A DNA stretch of 8,286 nucleotides from Thermoplasmata archaeon M9B2D. GTDB taxonomy: Archaea > Thermoplasmatota > E2 > DHVEG-1. Positions 1 to 6,477 of this stretch are shown in pieces. Both the position numbers and the translations under genes were made by a program. Location: the NCBI GenBank assembly GCA_002900555.1, contig MUGD01000085.1:1-8286 (forward strand), given 5' to 3'. Each line of letters starts with the position of its first letter. Position 1 is the first letter of the stretch. Below the pieces are notes generated by a model. It ran no database searches and was not told the DNA's origin. It was given only the letters and a program-made list of their open reading frames with translations.

Positions 1-1375
1 TACATTTCATGAGTCCATCCAATTTCCAGTCTGATATTGATCTGAGTGCTATCGCTCCACCGGTTGCTGTATTCTCGTCAGGCTGTTTCTGTGAAATTGT
101 AGCATCATCGGTTGGTTCAAGGACCATGGTATTCTCAGCAGTTGTTCTGAATGAAAACGTTTTATTCTCCCAGTACGTTCCATCGGTTACGTTCACAAAC
201 CAAGTATAGGTGGTAAAATACTCAAGGCCACTGATGGGAACAGTATATCGACCATTAGGAACGTTGGTTCCGGCTCCTGACCCGATATCTGGTTGTGTCT
301 CAACTGTCCAATTCATCAGCTCGCCCTGATGATCCGTCAGATCAAAACTCACATTTGACGTTGAGATTGGGATAAACAGAGCGTTATGTTTTGGTGACGG
401 ATTTAAAATACTGGGTGTTAATGACTCTGTGGTAAAGGTGTATGTATACGATCTTGGTGTCGCATCATAACCCCCTTCATATAATAATAATTCCCAAGTA
501 TATTGGGTTCTTTCGTTCAATCCATGAATGGGTACGGTGTACGTCCCACTTCGTACCCATTCTTCTCCTCCTTCACCAATAGGAGGATTTGTTGTTACTG
601 TATAGCTCATAAGACCAAAATAACCACGATCTTCGTCCGTGAGTTGGAACGAAAGCTCGGTGAGGTTGAGTGATACGTTTTGTTCACCATCTGCAGGTGA
701 AATATTGGAAGGGAATGGGTGATTTATTTTTGGTAGACTGCAATTAAAAAATTCCCATATAATTAAAATGGGACTTAAAAAAAGGAACAGAAGTTCTAAC
801 ATATCGTCTACCGCATTTGGTGGAATCATAAAAATAATCATTAGTATGAACCAGGGAATAAATACGAACCCCATCATCACTAATAATGTCGTACAAATTA
901 TTGGAAATCCCCATTCGGATTTTTCACAACCACACTCAGAGTTTACCAATTGCGTGATTTCATCTTTTAATACAGAGTCATTTTCAATTACAGCATTTAT
1001 TTCTTGTTGCATCTCAGGTGTAATCAATTGATATGTATCAACCATTGATTGTATCCTGGTTTTACTAATGAATTTCGAGAGAATAAGACCAATGAAATAC
1101 ATCCGTCTGAGTTGTTGTTTTTTTACAATAGGAATCTCTAATGTTGGGAGTATGCCTCTGCTTATCTGCGATTTCAGGATGATTTGTTGTATCTTCTTGT
1201 TGTTCGCAATATCAACGATGGTTTGGAATAGTAACTCTCTTTGATTGATTCTCTCTTTGATTATACTCTGGTTTGATGATTGGACTGTTTGATACCCAAC
1301 CACATTCCCAAATGACGCTACCACAAGAAGAACCACCGCACAGAGACTGACGACTATCAGAGGTTTCTTCTCCAT
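1..1375 (-). CDS. Secreted/membrane surface protein with two Fn3-like domains and a DNRLRE-like start (3' end off window)
   Basis: An open frame starts at the ATG at 1375 and runs without a stop through the left edge (458 codons visible). The start is fixed by a GGGGCAGGAAAGAT leader directly before the ATG, as in the two beta-helix genes. Residues 1-28 form a signal peptide (MEKKPLIVVSLCAVVLLVVA). Residues 30-150 are mostly helical and charged, ending in a Cys-Gly-Cys (about 151-153). Residues 158-210 are very hydrophobic and could be two membrane segments around a PPNAVDD turn (185-191). Residues 220-316 and 320-412 are two related beta-sandwich domains, both with a (R/S)GxYTVPI..GL....YTW signature, resembling fibronectin type III or Ig-like folds. 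From residue 418 a DNRLRE-like domain begins (DDATISQKQPDENTATG). Such modules are typical of cell-envelope adhesion or polysaccharide-binding proteins. The specific function is unknown, and the C-terminus is not in the window. Confidence 0.85.
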   Translation of the reverse strand, partial: MEKKPLIVVSLCAVVLLVVASFGNVVGYQTVQSSNQSIIKERINQRELLFQTIVDIANNKKIQQIILKSQISRGILPTLEIPIVKKQQLRRMYFIGLILSKFISKTRIQSMVDTYQLITPEMQQEINAVIENDSVLKDEITQLVNSECGCEKSEWGFPIICTTLLVMMGFVFIPWFILMIIFMIPPNAVDDMLELLFLFLSPILIIWEFFNCSLPKINHPFPSNISPADGEQNVSLNLTELSFQLTDEDRGYFGLMSYTVTTNPPIGEGGEEWVRSGTYTVPIHGLNERTQYTWELLLYEGGYDATPRSYTYTFTTESLTPSILNPSPKHNALFIPISTSNVSFDLTDHQGELMNWTVETQPDIGSGAGTNVPNGRYTVPISGLEYFTTYTWFVNVTDGTYWENKTFSFRTTAENTMVLEPTDDATISQKQPDENTATGGAIALRSISDWKLDGLMKC

Positions 1376-1416
1376 ATCTTTCCTGCCCCTTTATCAATAT
1401 TTATAATGCTGTTCTC

Positions 1417-1469
1417 CTATAAAAAACATATCCCAGAAATAAGTAGGTGGGGAAACAGTGACACGGATT
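1417..1469 (-). promoter_or_regulatory. Promoter of the Fn3/DNRLRE surface gene: TATA box plus conserved upstream motif (copy A)
   Basis: On the plus strand CTATAAAAAACATATCC (1417-1433) is followed 15 bases later by GGGGAAACAGTGACACGG (1449-1466). Read on the minus strand this is an upstream element, then a TATA-like box, then the start codon at 1375. The spacing puts a transcription start about 20-25 bases before the ATG, with the ribosome site in the leader. The upstream element begins 74 bp from the start codon and contains an imperfect palindrome around GTGACAC. The TATA box is AT-symmetric, so its direction cannot be read with certainty. Confidence 0.6.
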
Positions 1470-1501
1470 GCAAAGAAGATTATGGTTTTTTTGTGCGAAA
1501 A

Positions 1502-3106
1502 TCAAGGGATGTCATACGGTTTGAGCGCAGGACGCCAGTCAATAGTCAAACCAGGACGATAGAAATACACTGTTCCTTCCGGGGAGGGCATGTGAAATCG
1601 TGATTTCACTCTTCCATAAATTATTTTTACAAAAAGACCCTTATTGTCATAATAATTTTTTATGCATTTATTGCTTTTTGGTAGGGGATAATTCACTACA
1701 TAATAGATGTGATACTCAGAGTTATTTATGAAATTATTTTTTGTTATAGTATTGAAGTATGAATAATCAATATACAGACCAGCATGATTATTCTCAACAT
1801 TATTATTGGAAATTATATTAAAAGAACTTTGAAGATAAATTCCATATCCGATACAATTTTTTATTGTATTATCATGTATGTTAGTAATTTTAGAGTTAAC
1901 ACCCAGAAAAATTCCATTATTGCTGTTCAAAATCCTATTATTTCGTATCTCGTTTCCTAGTGAATCCTGAAGCAGAACAGCGTTCTCTGTTATATTGTTA
2001 AACTGATTATTGAAGATTGTATTGTTCTGTGAAAACCCGAGTTGTATTCCGTAATCTACGTTTGATAACGTTAGATTCTCTATGACACAATTGGAGCAGT
2101 ATGCAAGAATGACTTGTCCAGCATTCCATGGGATAGTCATGGAATCTTGATTTTTATAATATATAATTGGTTTTCCATCGATTGAGTTATTTTCAATCGT
2201 CTGAAGCCAATAACCTGCAGTATCTCCATGTATAGATATGCCTCGCGAGTCGATAAATTTATTGTCCTGAATAAAATTGTTTGTTGATTCCTCCAAAACA
2301 ATTTTATTTGAGGAGATAAGAACATTGTTTTTAACAACATTTTTGTCTGTATATCGCATTAACAGGATGTTTCCTCCATTTTCTATTGTGTTATTACTAA
2401 TTATATTATTGCCACCCCACCAAATCGTAATACCGCCTTTGATGATAAAATTATAAGAAACTACATTATACTTTGGATCACCCCACAGACCGATACCCCC
2501 ACCACCAATAACAGTATTATTCGATATTACATTATAATTTGAACCATCAGTTACAATAGAACCAGTATTGTTCATAAAGATATTATCTGTTATATAATTG
2601 TTTGGCGAGCCCCATATTAAAATGGCGTCTCGTTTATGTTGAGTAAAAATATTATTGGTTATTATATTATGTTCCGTACTAGGTTCCCACCAAGGATTGT
2701 ACACATAGATACCACAAGCAAGTGCCGCGTTTCTCGTATTTGTGAGCGTAAATCCACTCACCGTTATCCAACTAGCCTTAAAATCCATGACGTGATCAGC
2801 GCCTTGTGCATCAATAATCGTTGTATACTTATCCTCTCCAATTAGACGTATCGATATGGAAATTGAAAAGGATTCAAAATACGTTCCACTATACACAAAA
2901 ATAGTATCGTTGGTACTTGCATTTTCTAAAGCATCGATAATCTTGGAATAGTTCCCTGGTCCACTCCCACCGACATACAACCAGGTTCCTCTGGATACCG
3001 ATGGTTTCTCTGTATTCTGTGCTATCGCTGGTGCATACGCTATTCCAACAAGCAAGAGAATGATTCCAACCGCCAACCATTTCCTTCTCAGAGGTTTCAT
3101 ACCCAT
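1502..3106 (-). CDS. NosD-like parallel beta-helix (PbH1) secreted surface protein
   Basis: A 534-residue secreted protein. The chosen start at 3106 matches the paralogue at 6271 and follows TAGGAAAGAT at the expected spacing; an upstream in-frame ATG at 3124 would precede the ribosome site and is rejected. Residues 1-29 are a signal peptide (RRKWLAVGIILLLVGIAYAP) with an AIA cleavage site before Q30. Residues 42-56 carry the WLYVGGSGPGNYSKI cap that opens the pectate-lyase-like fold, followed by a GDT-like NDTIFVYSGTYFE strand. Residues about 105-480 are many Asn-rich coils of the form N.I.NN.I, the PbH1/NosD repeat, with many N-glycosylation sequons (NNT, NNS). The C-terminal tail ends in IDWRPALKPYDIP, shared with the paralogue. 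Family members are extracellular carbohydrate-active or structural proteins; no catalytic residues could be assigned here. It ends in TGA. There is no clear T-run terminator after it. Confidence 0.88.
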   Translation of the reverse strand: MGMKPLRRKWLAVGIILLLVGIAYAPAIAQNTEKPSVSRGTWLYVGGSGPGNYSKIIDALENASTNDTIFVYSGTYFESFSISISIRLIGEDKYTTIIDAQGADHVMDFKASWITVSGFTLTNTRNAALACGIYVYNPWWEPSTEHNIITNNIFTQHKRDAILIWGSPNNYITDNIFMNNTGSIVTDGSNYNVISNNTVIGGGGIGLWGDPKYNVVSYNFIIKGGITIWWGGNNIISNNTIENGGNILLMRYTDKNVVKNNVLISSNKIVLEESTNNFIQDNKFIDSRGISIHGDTAGYWLQTIENNSIDGKPIIYYKNQDSMTIPWNAGQVILAYCSNCVIENLTLSNVDYGIQLGFSQNNTIFNNQFNNITENAVLLQDSLGNEIRNNRILNSNNGIFLGVNSKITNIHDNTIKNCIGYGIYLQSSFNIISNNNVENNHAGLYIDYSYFNTITKNNFINNSEYHIYYVVNYPLPKSNKCIKNYYDNKGLFVKIIYGRVKSRFHMPSPEGTVYFYRPGLTIDWRPALKPYDIP

Positions 3107-3147
3107 ATCTTTCCTACCCCGCAATATGATTTTATATTACCGATCCT

Positions 3148-3190
3148 CCTTATAAATATATCTTCTGGGGGGGAAGCAGTGACACGAATT
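3148..3190 (-). promoter_or_regulatory. Promoter of the beta-helix gene at 1502-3106: TATA box plus conserved upstream motif (copy B)
   Basis: The plus strand shows CCTTATAAATATATCTTC (3148-3165), then GGGGAAGCAGTGACACGAAT (3170-3189), beginning 64 bp from the start codon at 3106. The layout is as at 1417-1469 but with only about 7 bases between TATA box and motif. This copy also forms the left flank of the region holding the plus-strand ATPase. Confidence 0.6.
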
Positions 3191-3513
3191 CTAAAGCAAA
3201 ATAATGATTTTTCCGATAGTAAATATTGATAATAATTGCCGTGCTAAAATATGACAGAGGGGCCGAACCGGGCTCGTGTTCCAAATGTTCAATGTTTATT
3301 ATTTCCTTAAAAGAAAGCTCGTTATCCTTGGTTATTTTTTAGTTATTCCTTAAAGATCTAATCAATAAAATTGTTACATACGTTTGTTTTTTTGAAATAA
3401 TAATTGTTTGATTAATTGATTTTTAAATGCTGCATAGGGAGTGTCATACTAAAGTAAGAAGTTCACTGTTCACTTACATTCCTGAAAAAGTATAAAATCG
3501 TTTTTTAACAGAA
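3191..3513. other. AT-rich intergenic spacer without a gene
   Basis: No credible coding frame is present on either strand. The DNA is A/T-rich apart from a short GC-rich patch (about 3259-3280, GGGGCCGAACCGGGCTCG). That patch vaguely resembles a decayed tRNA T-arm region but does not fold into a tRNA. The spacer separates the minus-strand beta-helix gene from the plus-strand ATPase, so the two are divergent. Confidence 0.5.
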
Positions 3514-3530
3514 CAGAAAAGTTTAAAAAC
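3514..3530 (+). promoter_or_regulatory. BRE/TATA promoter of the ATPase gene, probably giving a leaderless mRNA
   Basis: CAGAAAAGTTTAAAAAC has the archaeal layout of an A-rich BRE directly followed by a TATA box (GTTTAAAA, about 3521-3528). Its centre lies about 25-27 bases before the ATG at 3552, the usual TATA-to-start distance in archaea. Transcription would therefore begin at or within a few bases of the start codon. No purine-rich ribosome site lies before the ATG, which agrees with leaderless translation and contrasts with the leadered minus-strand genes. Confidence 0.6.
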
Positions 3531-3551
3531 TGTTTTAATATAGAACAATAT

Positions 3552-4817
3552 ATGGAACCATTTGATATCTTCGAAGAATGGGACACGTACGCGAAGAAAA
3601 AACAACTTACCAACAGAGACGTCGACCTCAAAGCATTCATCAACAACTCCAAACTGAAAATCGTTGCGCTCACCGGCATTCGCCGATCAGGAAAAACCAG
3701 CATTCTCATGCTCCTTGCTCAAACCCTCACATCCCAAAGAAAACCAGTCTGCTACATCAACCTCGAGGATAATCGATTACGAAACAGAGAAAATGTTCTT
3801 GACGAAACCATTAAATGGTTCGGTGACAAAGGATTTATGCTCCTTGACGAAATCACAGCAATACCAGATTGGGAAGGATGGCTTGCGCGAACACATGAAC
3901 TCTTGAAAGGGCAACTCAACCTTATCATCAGCTCCTCACGAAAAAGCATCGCAAGTCCTACAAAACCATTACGTGGCCGAATGCTTCCCTACGAACTCTA
4001 TCCGTTATCATTCCAAGAGTTCCTGAATTTCCAACAGATACCTCTTGAAAAAACAACCTCCGCGCGAGGAAAACGTGAAAAAAATTTTGAACTGTACCAA
4101 CAATACGGAGGATATCCTGAAATCGCTCTCACGAGACCACCGATAGAAAAAATACGTATTCTCAACTCATATTTCCGAGATATCATTGCATTGGACGTCG
4201 CTGAAATGGCACATGAAGACATAAGCATTGTCGACACCTTCAGCAGATACATCATCCAAAGCCCGTATTTCTCCGCATCAAAATGCCTTAACTATTTCAA
4301 AACCCTTGGATATAAAATCGGTAAAGAAAAAATCCTCTATCTCGAACAATATGCACAAGCTGCGTACCTCTTTTTCTTTATCCCGATTTTTTCGTACAAG
4401 ATAAAAGACAGGGCTCAATACCCGCGAAAAACCTACTGCGGTGATGTTGGTTTCCAGTACAGTACTCTTGGTAAGATAGATAAAGGAAGAGTGTATGAAA
4501 ATCTCGTCTATCTGGAATTGAGACGGAGAACGCAAGGGCAATTTGATATCTGCTACTGGAAAAACAAAGAAGGATTGGAGACCGATTTTATCGTCAAACA
4601 GGGATCTGATATCAAAGAACTTATACAAGTTGTCTACGATCTTGAAAGTGATGACACGAGAAAACGAGAAATCAACGGCATCGTTTCATGCGCAAAAGAA
4701 CTTAACATCAACAAAGGAACAATAATAACAAATACAGCTGTTAAGACACAAACAATACAAAACATAAAAATTACATTCGTTCCTCTCATGCAATGGTTAC
4801 TTCAGAGAAAAAAATAA
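3552..4817 (+). CDS. AAA_14 / DUF4143 family P-loop ATPase
   Basis: A 421-residue cytosolic ATPase. Walker A is GIRRSGKT at residues 42-49 and Walker B is FMLLDEI at 95-101, followed by the family signature IPDWEGW (104-110). ISSSRKS then RGRMLPYELYPLSFQEFL match the sensor-like segment of AAA_14 proteins, and QQYGGYPEIAL marks the link to the DUF4143 half. The C-terminal domain has a degenerate restriction-nuclease-like core, RVYENLVYLEL...ETDFIV...ELIQVVYDL. The catalytic E-x-K of active nucleases reads Q-V-V here, so cleavage activity is doubtful. Length is normal for the family, and the gene ends in TAA. It is the only plus-strand gene and uses many C-ending codons (GAC, CTC, ATC, AAC), unlike the AT-ending codons of the beta-helix genes. 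Family members occur in many copies in archaeal genomes as accessory genes, and their cellular role is poorly defined. Calling this copy a later insertion is an inference. Confidence 0.92.
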   Translation: MEPFDIFEEWDTYAKKKQLTNRDVDLKAFINNSKLKIVALTGIRRSGKTSILMLLAQTLTSQRKPVCYINLEDNRLRNRENVLDETIKWFGDKGFMLLDEITAIPDWEGWLARTHELLKGQLNLIISSSRKSIASPTKPLRGRMLPYELYPLSFQEFLNFQQIPLEKTTSARGKREKNFELYQQYGGYPEIALTRPPIEKIRILNSYFRDIIALDVAEMAHEDISIVDTFSRYIIQSPYFSASKCLNYFKTLGYKIGKEKILYLEQYAQAAYLFFFIPIFSYKIKDRAQYPRKTYCGDVGFQYSTLGKIDKGRVYENLVYLELRRRTQGQFDICYWKNKEGLETDFIVKQGSDIKELIQVVYDLESDDTRKREINGIVSCAKELNINKGTIITNTAVKTQTIQNIKITFVPLMQWLLQRKK

Positions 4818-4833
4818 GTCCTTAGATTATCGA

Positions 4834-4839
4834 TTTTTT
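4834..4839 (+). terminator. T-run, candidate terminator of the ATPase gene
   Basis: A TTTTTT run lies 17 bases after the ATPase stop codon. Archaeal RNA polymerase commonly terminates at such T-tracts without a hairpin. A second T6 tract lies at 4928-4933. Neither has a convincing stem. Confidence 0.35.
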
Positions 4840-5074
4840 GTAGTATATCAAGAGAATCGTTGTCATCCAACAGCTGGAAATATGAAAGAGATAGTTCCGT
4901 AGGGATTTGTTGTTCAATTAATTAAAATTTTTTCAGTCAATCATTACCACGATAAAGAATGGCATGAACCTAATCGGGCTCGCTATGCAAAGGTTAAAAA
5001 AATATTTTTTTCTCCAAGAAAACCCTTCGTTTTTATGTATTAACACGTATCGCGATATTATTAATTTAGATGGT
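4840..5074. other. Intergenic spacer without a gene
   Basis: No credible coding frame is present on either strand. A plus-strand frame that begins at 4964 and runs on to 5335 is antisense to the conserved tail of the downstream beta-helix gene and resembles no family. The spacer holds T-runs and the palindrome at 4996-5011. Since an orphan promoter-type motif follows at 5075, this spacer may be what remains of a lost minus-strand gene. Confidence 0.45.
4996..5011. repeat. Perfect 16-bp A/T palindrome, possible bidirectional terminator
   Basis: AAAAAAATATTTTTTT is its own reverse complement. It presents a T-tract to transcription from either side, so it could end both the plus-strand ATPase transcript and the minus-strand transcript coming from 5147. 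It could equally be a chance product of AT-rich DNA. Confidence 0.35.
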
Positions 5075-5095
5075 GGGGGAGCAGTGATACAGATT
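5075..5095 (-). promoter_or_regulatory. Orphan copy of the conserved upstream motif (copy C)
   Basis: GGGGGAGCAGTGATACAG differs from the consensus GGGGAAGCAGTGACACGG at three positions. It has the same orientation as the other five copies and lies 52 bp after the stop of the minus-strand beta-helix gene. Only a poor AT-rich stretch (about 5056-5070) adjoins it, and no minus-strand gene follows within range. It may be a decayed promoter of a lost gene or the right-hand flank of the ATPase insertion. Confidence 0.5.
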
Positions 5096-5146
5096 TATTC
5101 TCATTATACCAGGGCATCATTTTCGACAATTTCAGATGGTTTCTTT

Positions 5147-5530
5147 TCAACTCATCCTTGGGATGTCATAGGGTTCTTGTGCAGGATGCCAATCAAATTC
5201 GACAAAACCCGGAAAGAAAGAATGAATATCTTTAATTCCAAAAATTGGTTTTGGTATTATCTGTGGTCGACCCCAGTAATTCTGATCCCAGTGATTGGAA
5301 AAAAAACCGGTGTTATGGAAGCGGGCGTGCACTAAATTTTTTAGAAATGTATTCTGTGAAATCGTTGTATCCTGGGATTCCTCAAGATAAATACCGAACA
5401 TGCAGTGAGTGATGCTATTGCCTGTTATGATGTTATGATAATTATCGTATGAAGCCTCCGAAGAAAAAGAAATTCCAGTCCCCTTGTTCAAGAATAAATA
5501 TATCGTGATCGGATTATCAATTTTATTTGC
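5147..5530 (-). pseudogene. C-terminal part of the second NosD-like beta-helix protein, downstream of an in-frame TAG
   Basis: These 127 codons continue in exactly the same reading frame as the upstream part, separated from it by a single TAG at 5531-5533. The sequence keeps PbH1 coils (YHNIITGNSIT, TTISQNTFLKN) and the family tail (NYWGRP, then FDWHPAQEPYDIP), ending in TGA. No further stop or frame change interrupts it. There is no ribosome site or promoter suggesting independent translation; the TTG at 5491 that could open a shorter frame is unconvincing. Either the segment is made by readthrough of the TAG, for instance as pyrrolysine, or the gene is a recent nonsense pseudogene, or the base is a sequencing error. 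The intact coding signature means any loss is recent. Confidence 0.75.
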
Positions 5531-6271
5531 CTATATAGAGTTATTATCAGAAGATCCAGTGAGTGATATTGCTGTCATCGTATCATAAAAATCATTATTT
5601 GATATAGTGTTAAAATTGGAATGATGTAATTCACATCCAAATGAATTCGAGAGAATAGAATTGTTCGCTATTATGCTATGATCAATGCTTGAAAATCGTA
5701 TGCCGCCCCAACCATAACCTGTTTCACTGGTAGTTATGATATTGTTGATAATACGACAATTATAACCATATAAAAGATGAATCCCTATTGACATATTGGT
5801 TTGAAAGATATTATCAGAGATTGTCACATTTTCTGCGTGTGCGTGATAGAGATGATTTAAAATGATACTTCTCTCAGATCCAAAATCCCCGTTAAAGCGT
5901 AATGTAAATCCTGTAATTGTGATATTAGTACTATAAAGGGAAATGAGAGTTCCTTCTTCTGCTGTTATCGCATCAATGACAGTAGTATTTCTTGATTCTC
6001 CGATAAGATGGATAGCTGTTCGAATGATGATTCTCTCGTAGTAGATTCCGCTATAGACATAAATTGTGTCTCCATTAGAGGAATCATTGATTGCATCCTG
6101 AATCCTACTATAGTTCCCTGGTCCACTCCCACCGACATACAACCAAGTACCTCGTGATATAGATAGTGGTTTCTCAGTGTTCTGTGCCATCGCTGGTGCA
6201 TACGCTATCCCGATAAACAAGAGGATGATTCCAACCGCCAACCATTTCCTAATAAGAGGTTTCTTCTCCAT
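5531..6271 (-). CDS. NosD-like parallel beta-helix secreted surface protein, N-terminal part ending at an in-frame TAG
   Basis: Translation from the ATG at 6271 gives 246 residues before TAG. The start is chosen over an in-frame ATG at 6352 because GGGGCAGGAAAGATT lies directly before it and because the product then aligns with the paralogue at 3106. Residues 1-29 are a signal peptide (RKWLAVGIILLFIGIAYAPA) with an AMA cleavage site before Q30. WLYVGGSGPGNYSRI follows, then GDTIYVYSGIYYE, the N-terminal cap of a pectate-lyase-like beta-helix. Asn-rich coils (N.I.NN) run to the stop. Of the first 56 residues of the paralogue, 48 are identical here. The truncated product would lack the last coils and the conserved FDWHPA..PYDIP tail, so it would probably be unstable or mislocalised. 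Whether the full 374-codon protein is made depends on decoding of the TAG. Confidence 0.85.
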   Translation of the reverse strand: MEKKPLIRKWLAVGIILLFIGIAYAPAMAQNTEKPLSISRGTWLYVGGSGPGNYSRIQDAINDSSNGDTIYVYSGIYYERIIIRTAIHLIGESRNTTVIDAITAEEGTLISLYSTNITITGFTLRFNGDFGSERSIILNHLYHAHAENVTISDNIFQTNMSIGIHLLYGYNCRIINNIITTSETGYGWGGIRFSSIDHSIIANNSILSNSFGCELHHSNFNTISNNDFYDTMTAISLTGSSDNNSI

Positions 6272-6314
6272 AATCTTTCCTGCCCCATAATATGATTTTA
6301 TATCACGATTCCCC

Positions 6315-6357
6315 TTTAAAAATATATCCTTCTTAAGGGGAAGCAGTGACACGGTTT
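6315..6357 (-). promoter_or_regulatory. Promoter of the second beta-helix gene: TATA box plus conserved upstream motif (copy D)
   Basis: TTTAAAAATATATCC (6315-6329) is followed by GGGGAAGCAGTGACACGG (6337-6354). The motif begins 66 bp from the start codon at 6271, with 7 bases between TATA box and motif as in copy B. This copy is the best match to the consensus. Confidence 0.62.
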
Positions 6358-6408
6358 CAAGGATGGTTTTCTCGTATTGATTTGGTTCCGGGGTTCAAAT
6401 TCCTTCGC

Positions 6409-6428
6409 CCTTCTTAAAAATATATCGT
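6409..6428 (-). promoter_or_regulatory. Second TATA-like element, possible degenerate duplicate of the promoter
   Basis: CCTTCTTAAAAATATATCG closely resembles the TATA region of copies D and F, but is followed only by a vague AGTATAGTG rather than the full motif. It lies between the end of the tryptophan-rich gene and the beta-helix promoter. No gene starts at the right distance on either strand, so it may be a decayed duplicate. Confidence 0.3.
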
Positions 6429-6457
6429 TAGAGTATAGTGTTTTAGTCTAATCAATT

Positions 6458-6469
6458 AAAAAAAAAAAA
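6458..6469 (-). terminator. T12 terminator of the tryptophan-rich RAM-domain gene
   Basis: Twelve A residues on the plus strand give a T12 tract on the minus strand, beginning 9 bases after the TAA stop of the gene at 6478-6999. This fits intrinsic archaeal termination at an oligo-T tract. It suggests the small gene is its own transcription unit. Confidence 0.6.
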
Positions 6470-6477
6470 GGTAGTGT

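Noticed and set aside
768..1031. An 87-codon plus-strand frame as a gene
   Set aside because: It is antisense to the hydrophobic and linker part of the continuous surface-protein frame at 1-1375; its composition is that of a shadow.
3436..3452. Inverted copy of the motif (GGGAGTGTCATACT) as an operator of the ATPase
   Set aside because: Only the GTGTCA core matches, the flanks do not, and it lies about 100 bp from the start with no adjacent TATA box. This is chance level in this DNA.
3502..3540. Inverted repeat AACAG...CTGTT around the ATPase promoter as a repressor site
   Set aside because: The uninterrupted arms are only 5 bp in A/T-rich sequence, too weak to claim.
3552..4817. ATPase as a transposase or active nuclease
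   Set aside because: Walker motifs and the DUF4143 layout are clear. No DDE or tyrosine recombinase motif is present, and the nuclease-like E-x-K position is degenerate.
4964..5335. A 123-codon plus-strand frame as a gene
   Set aside because: It overlaps antisense the conserved tail of the beta-helix gene, resembles no family and has no promoter; it is a frame shadow.
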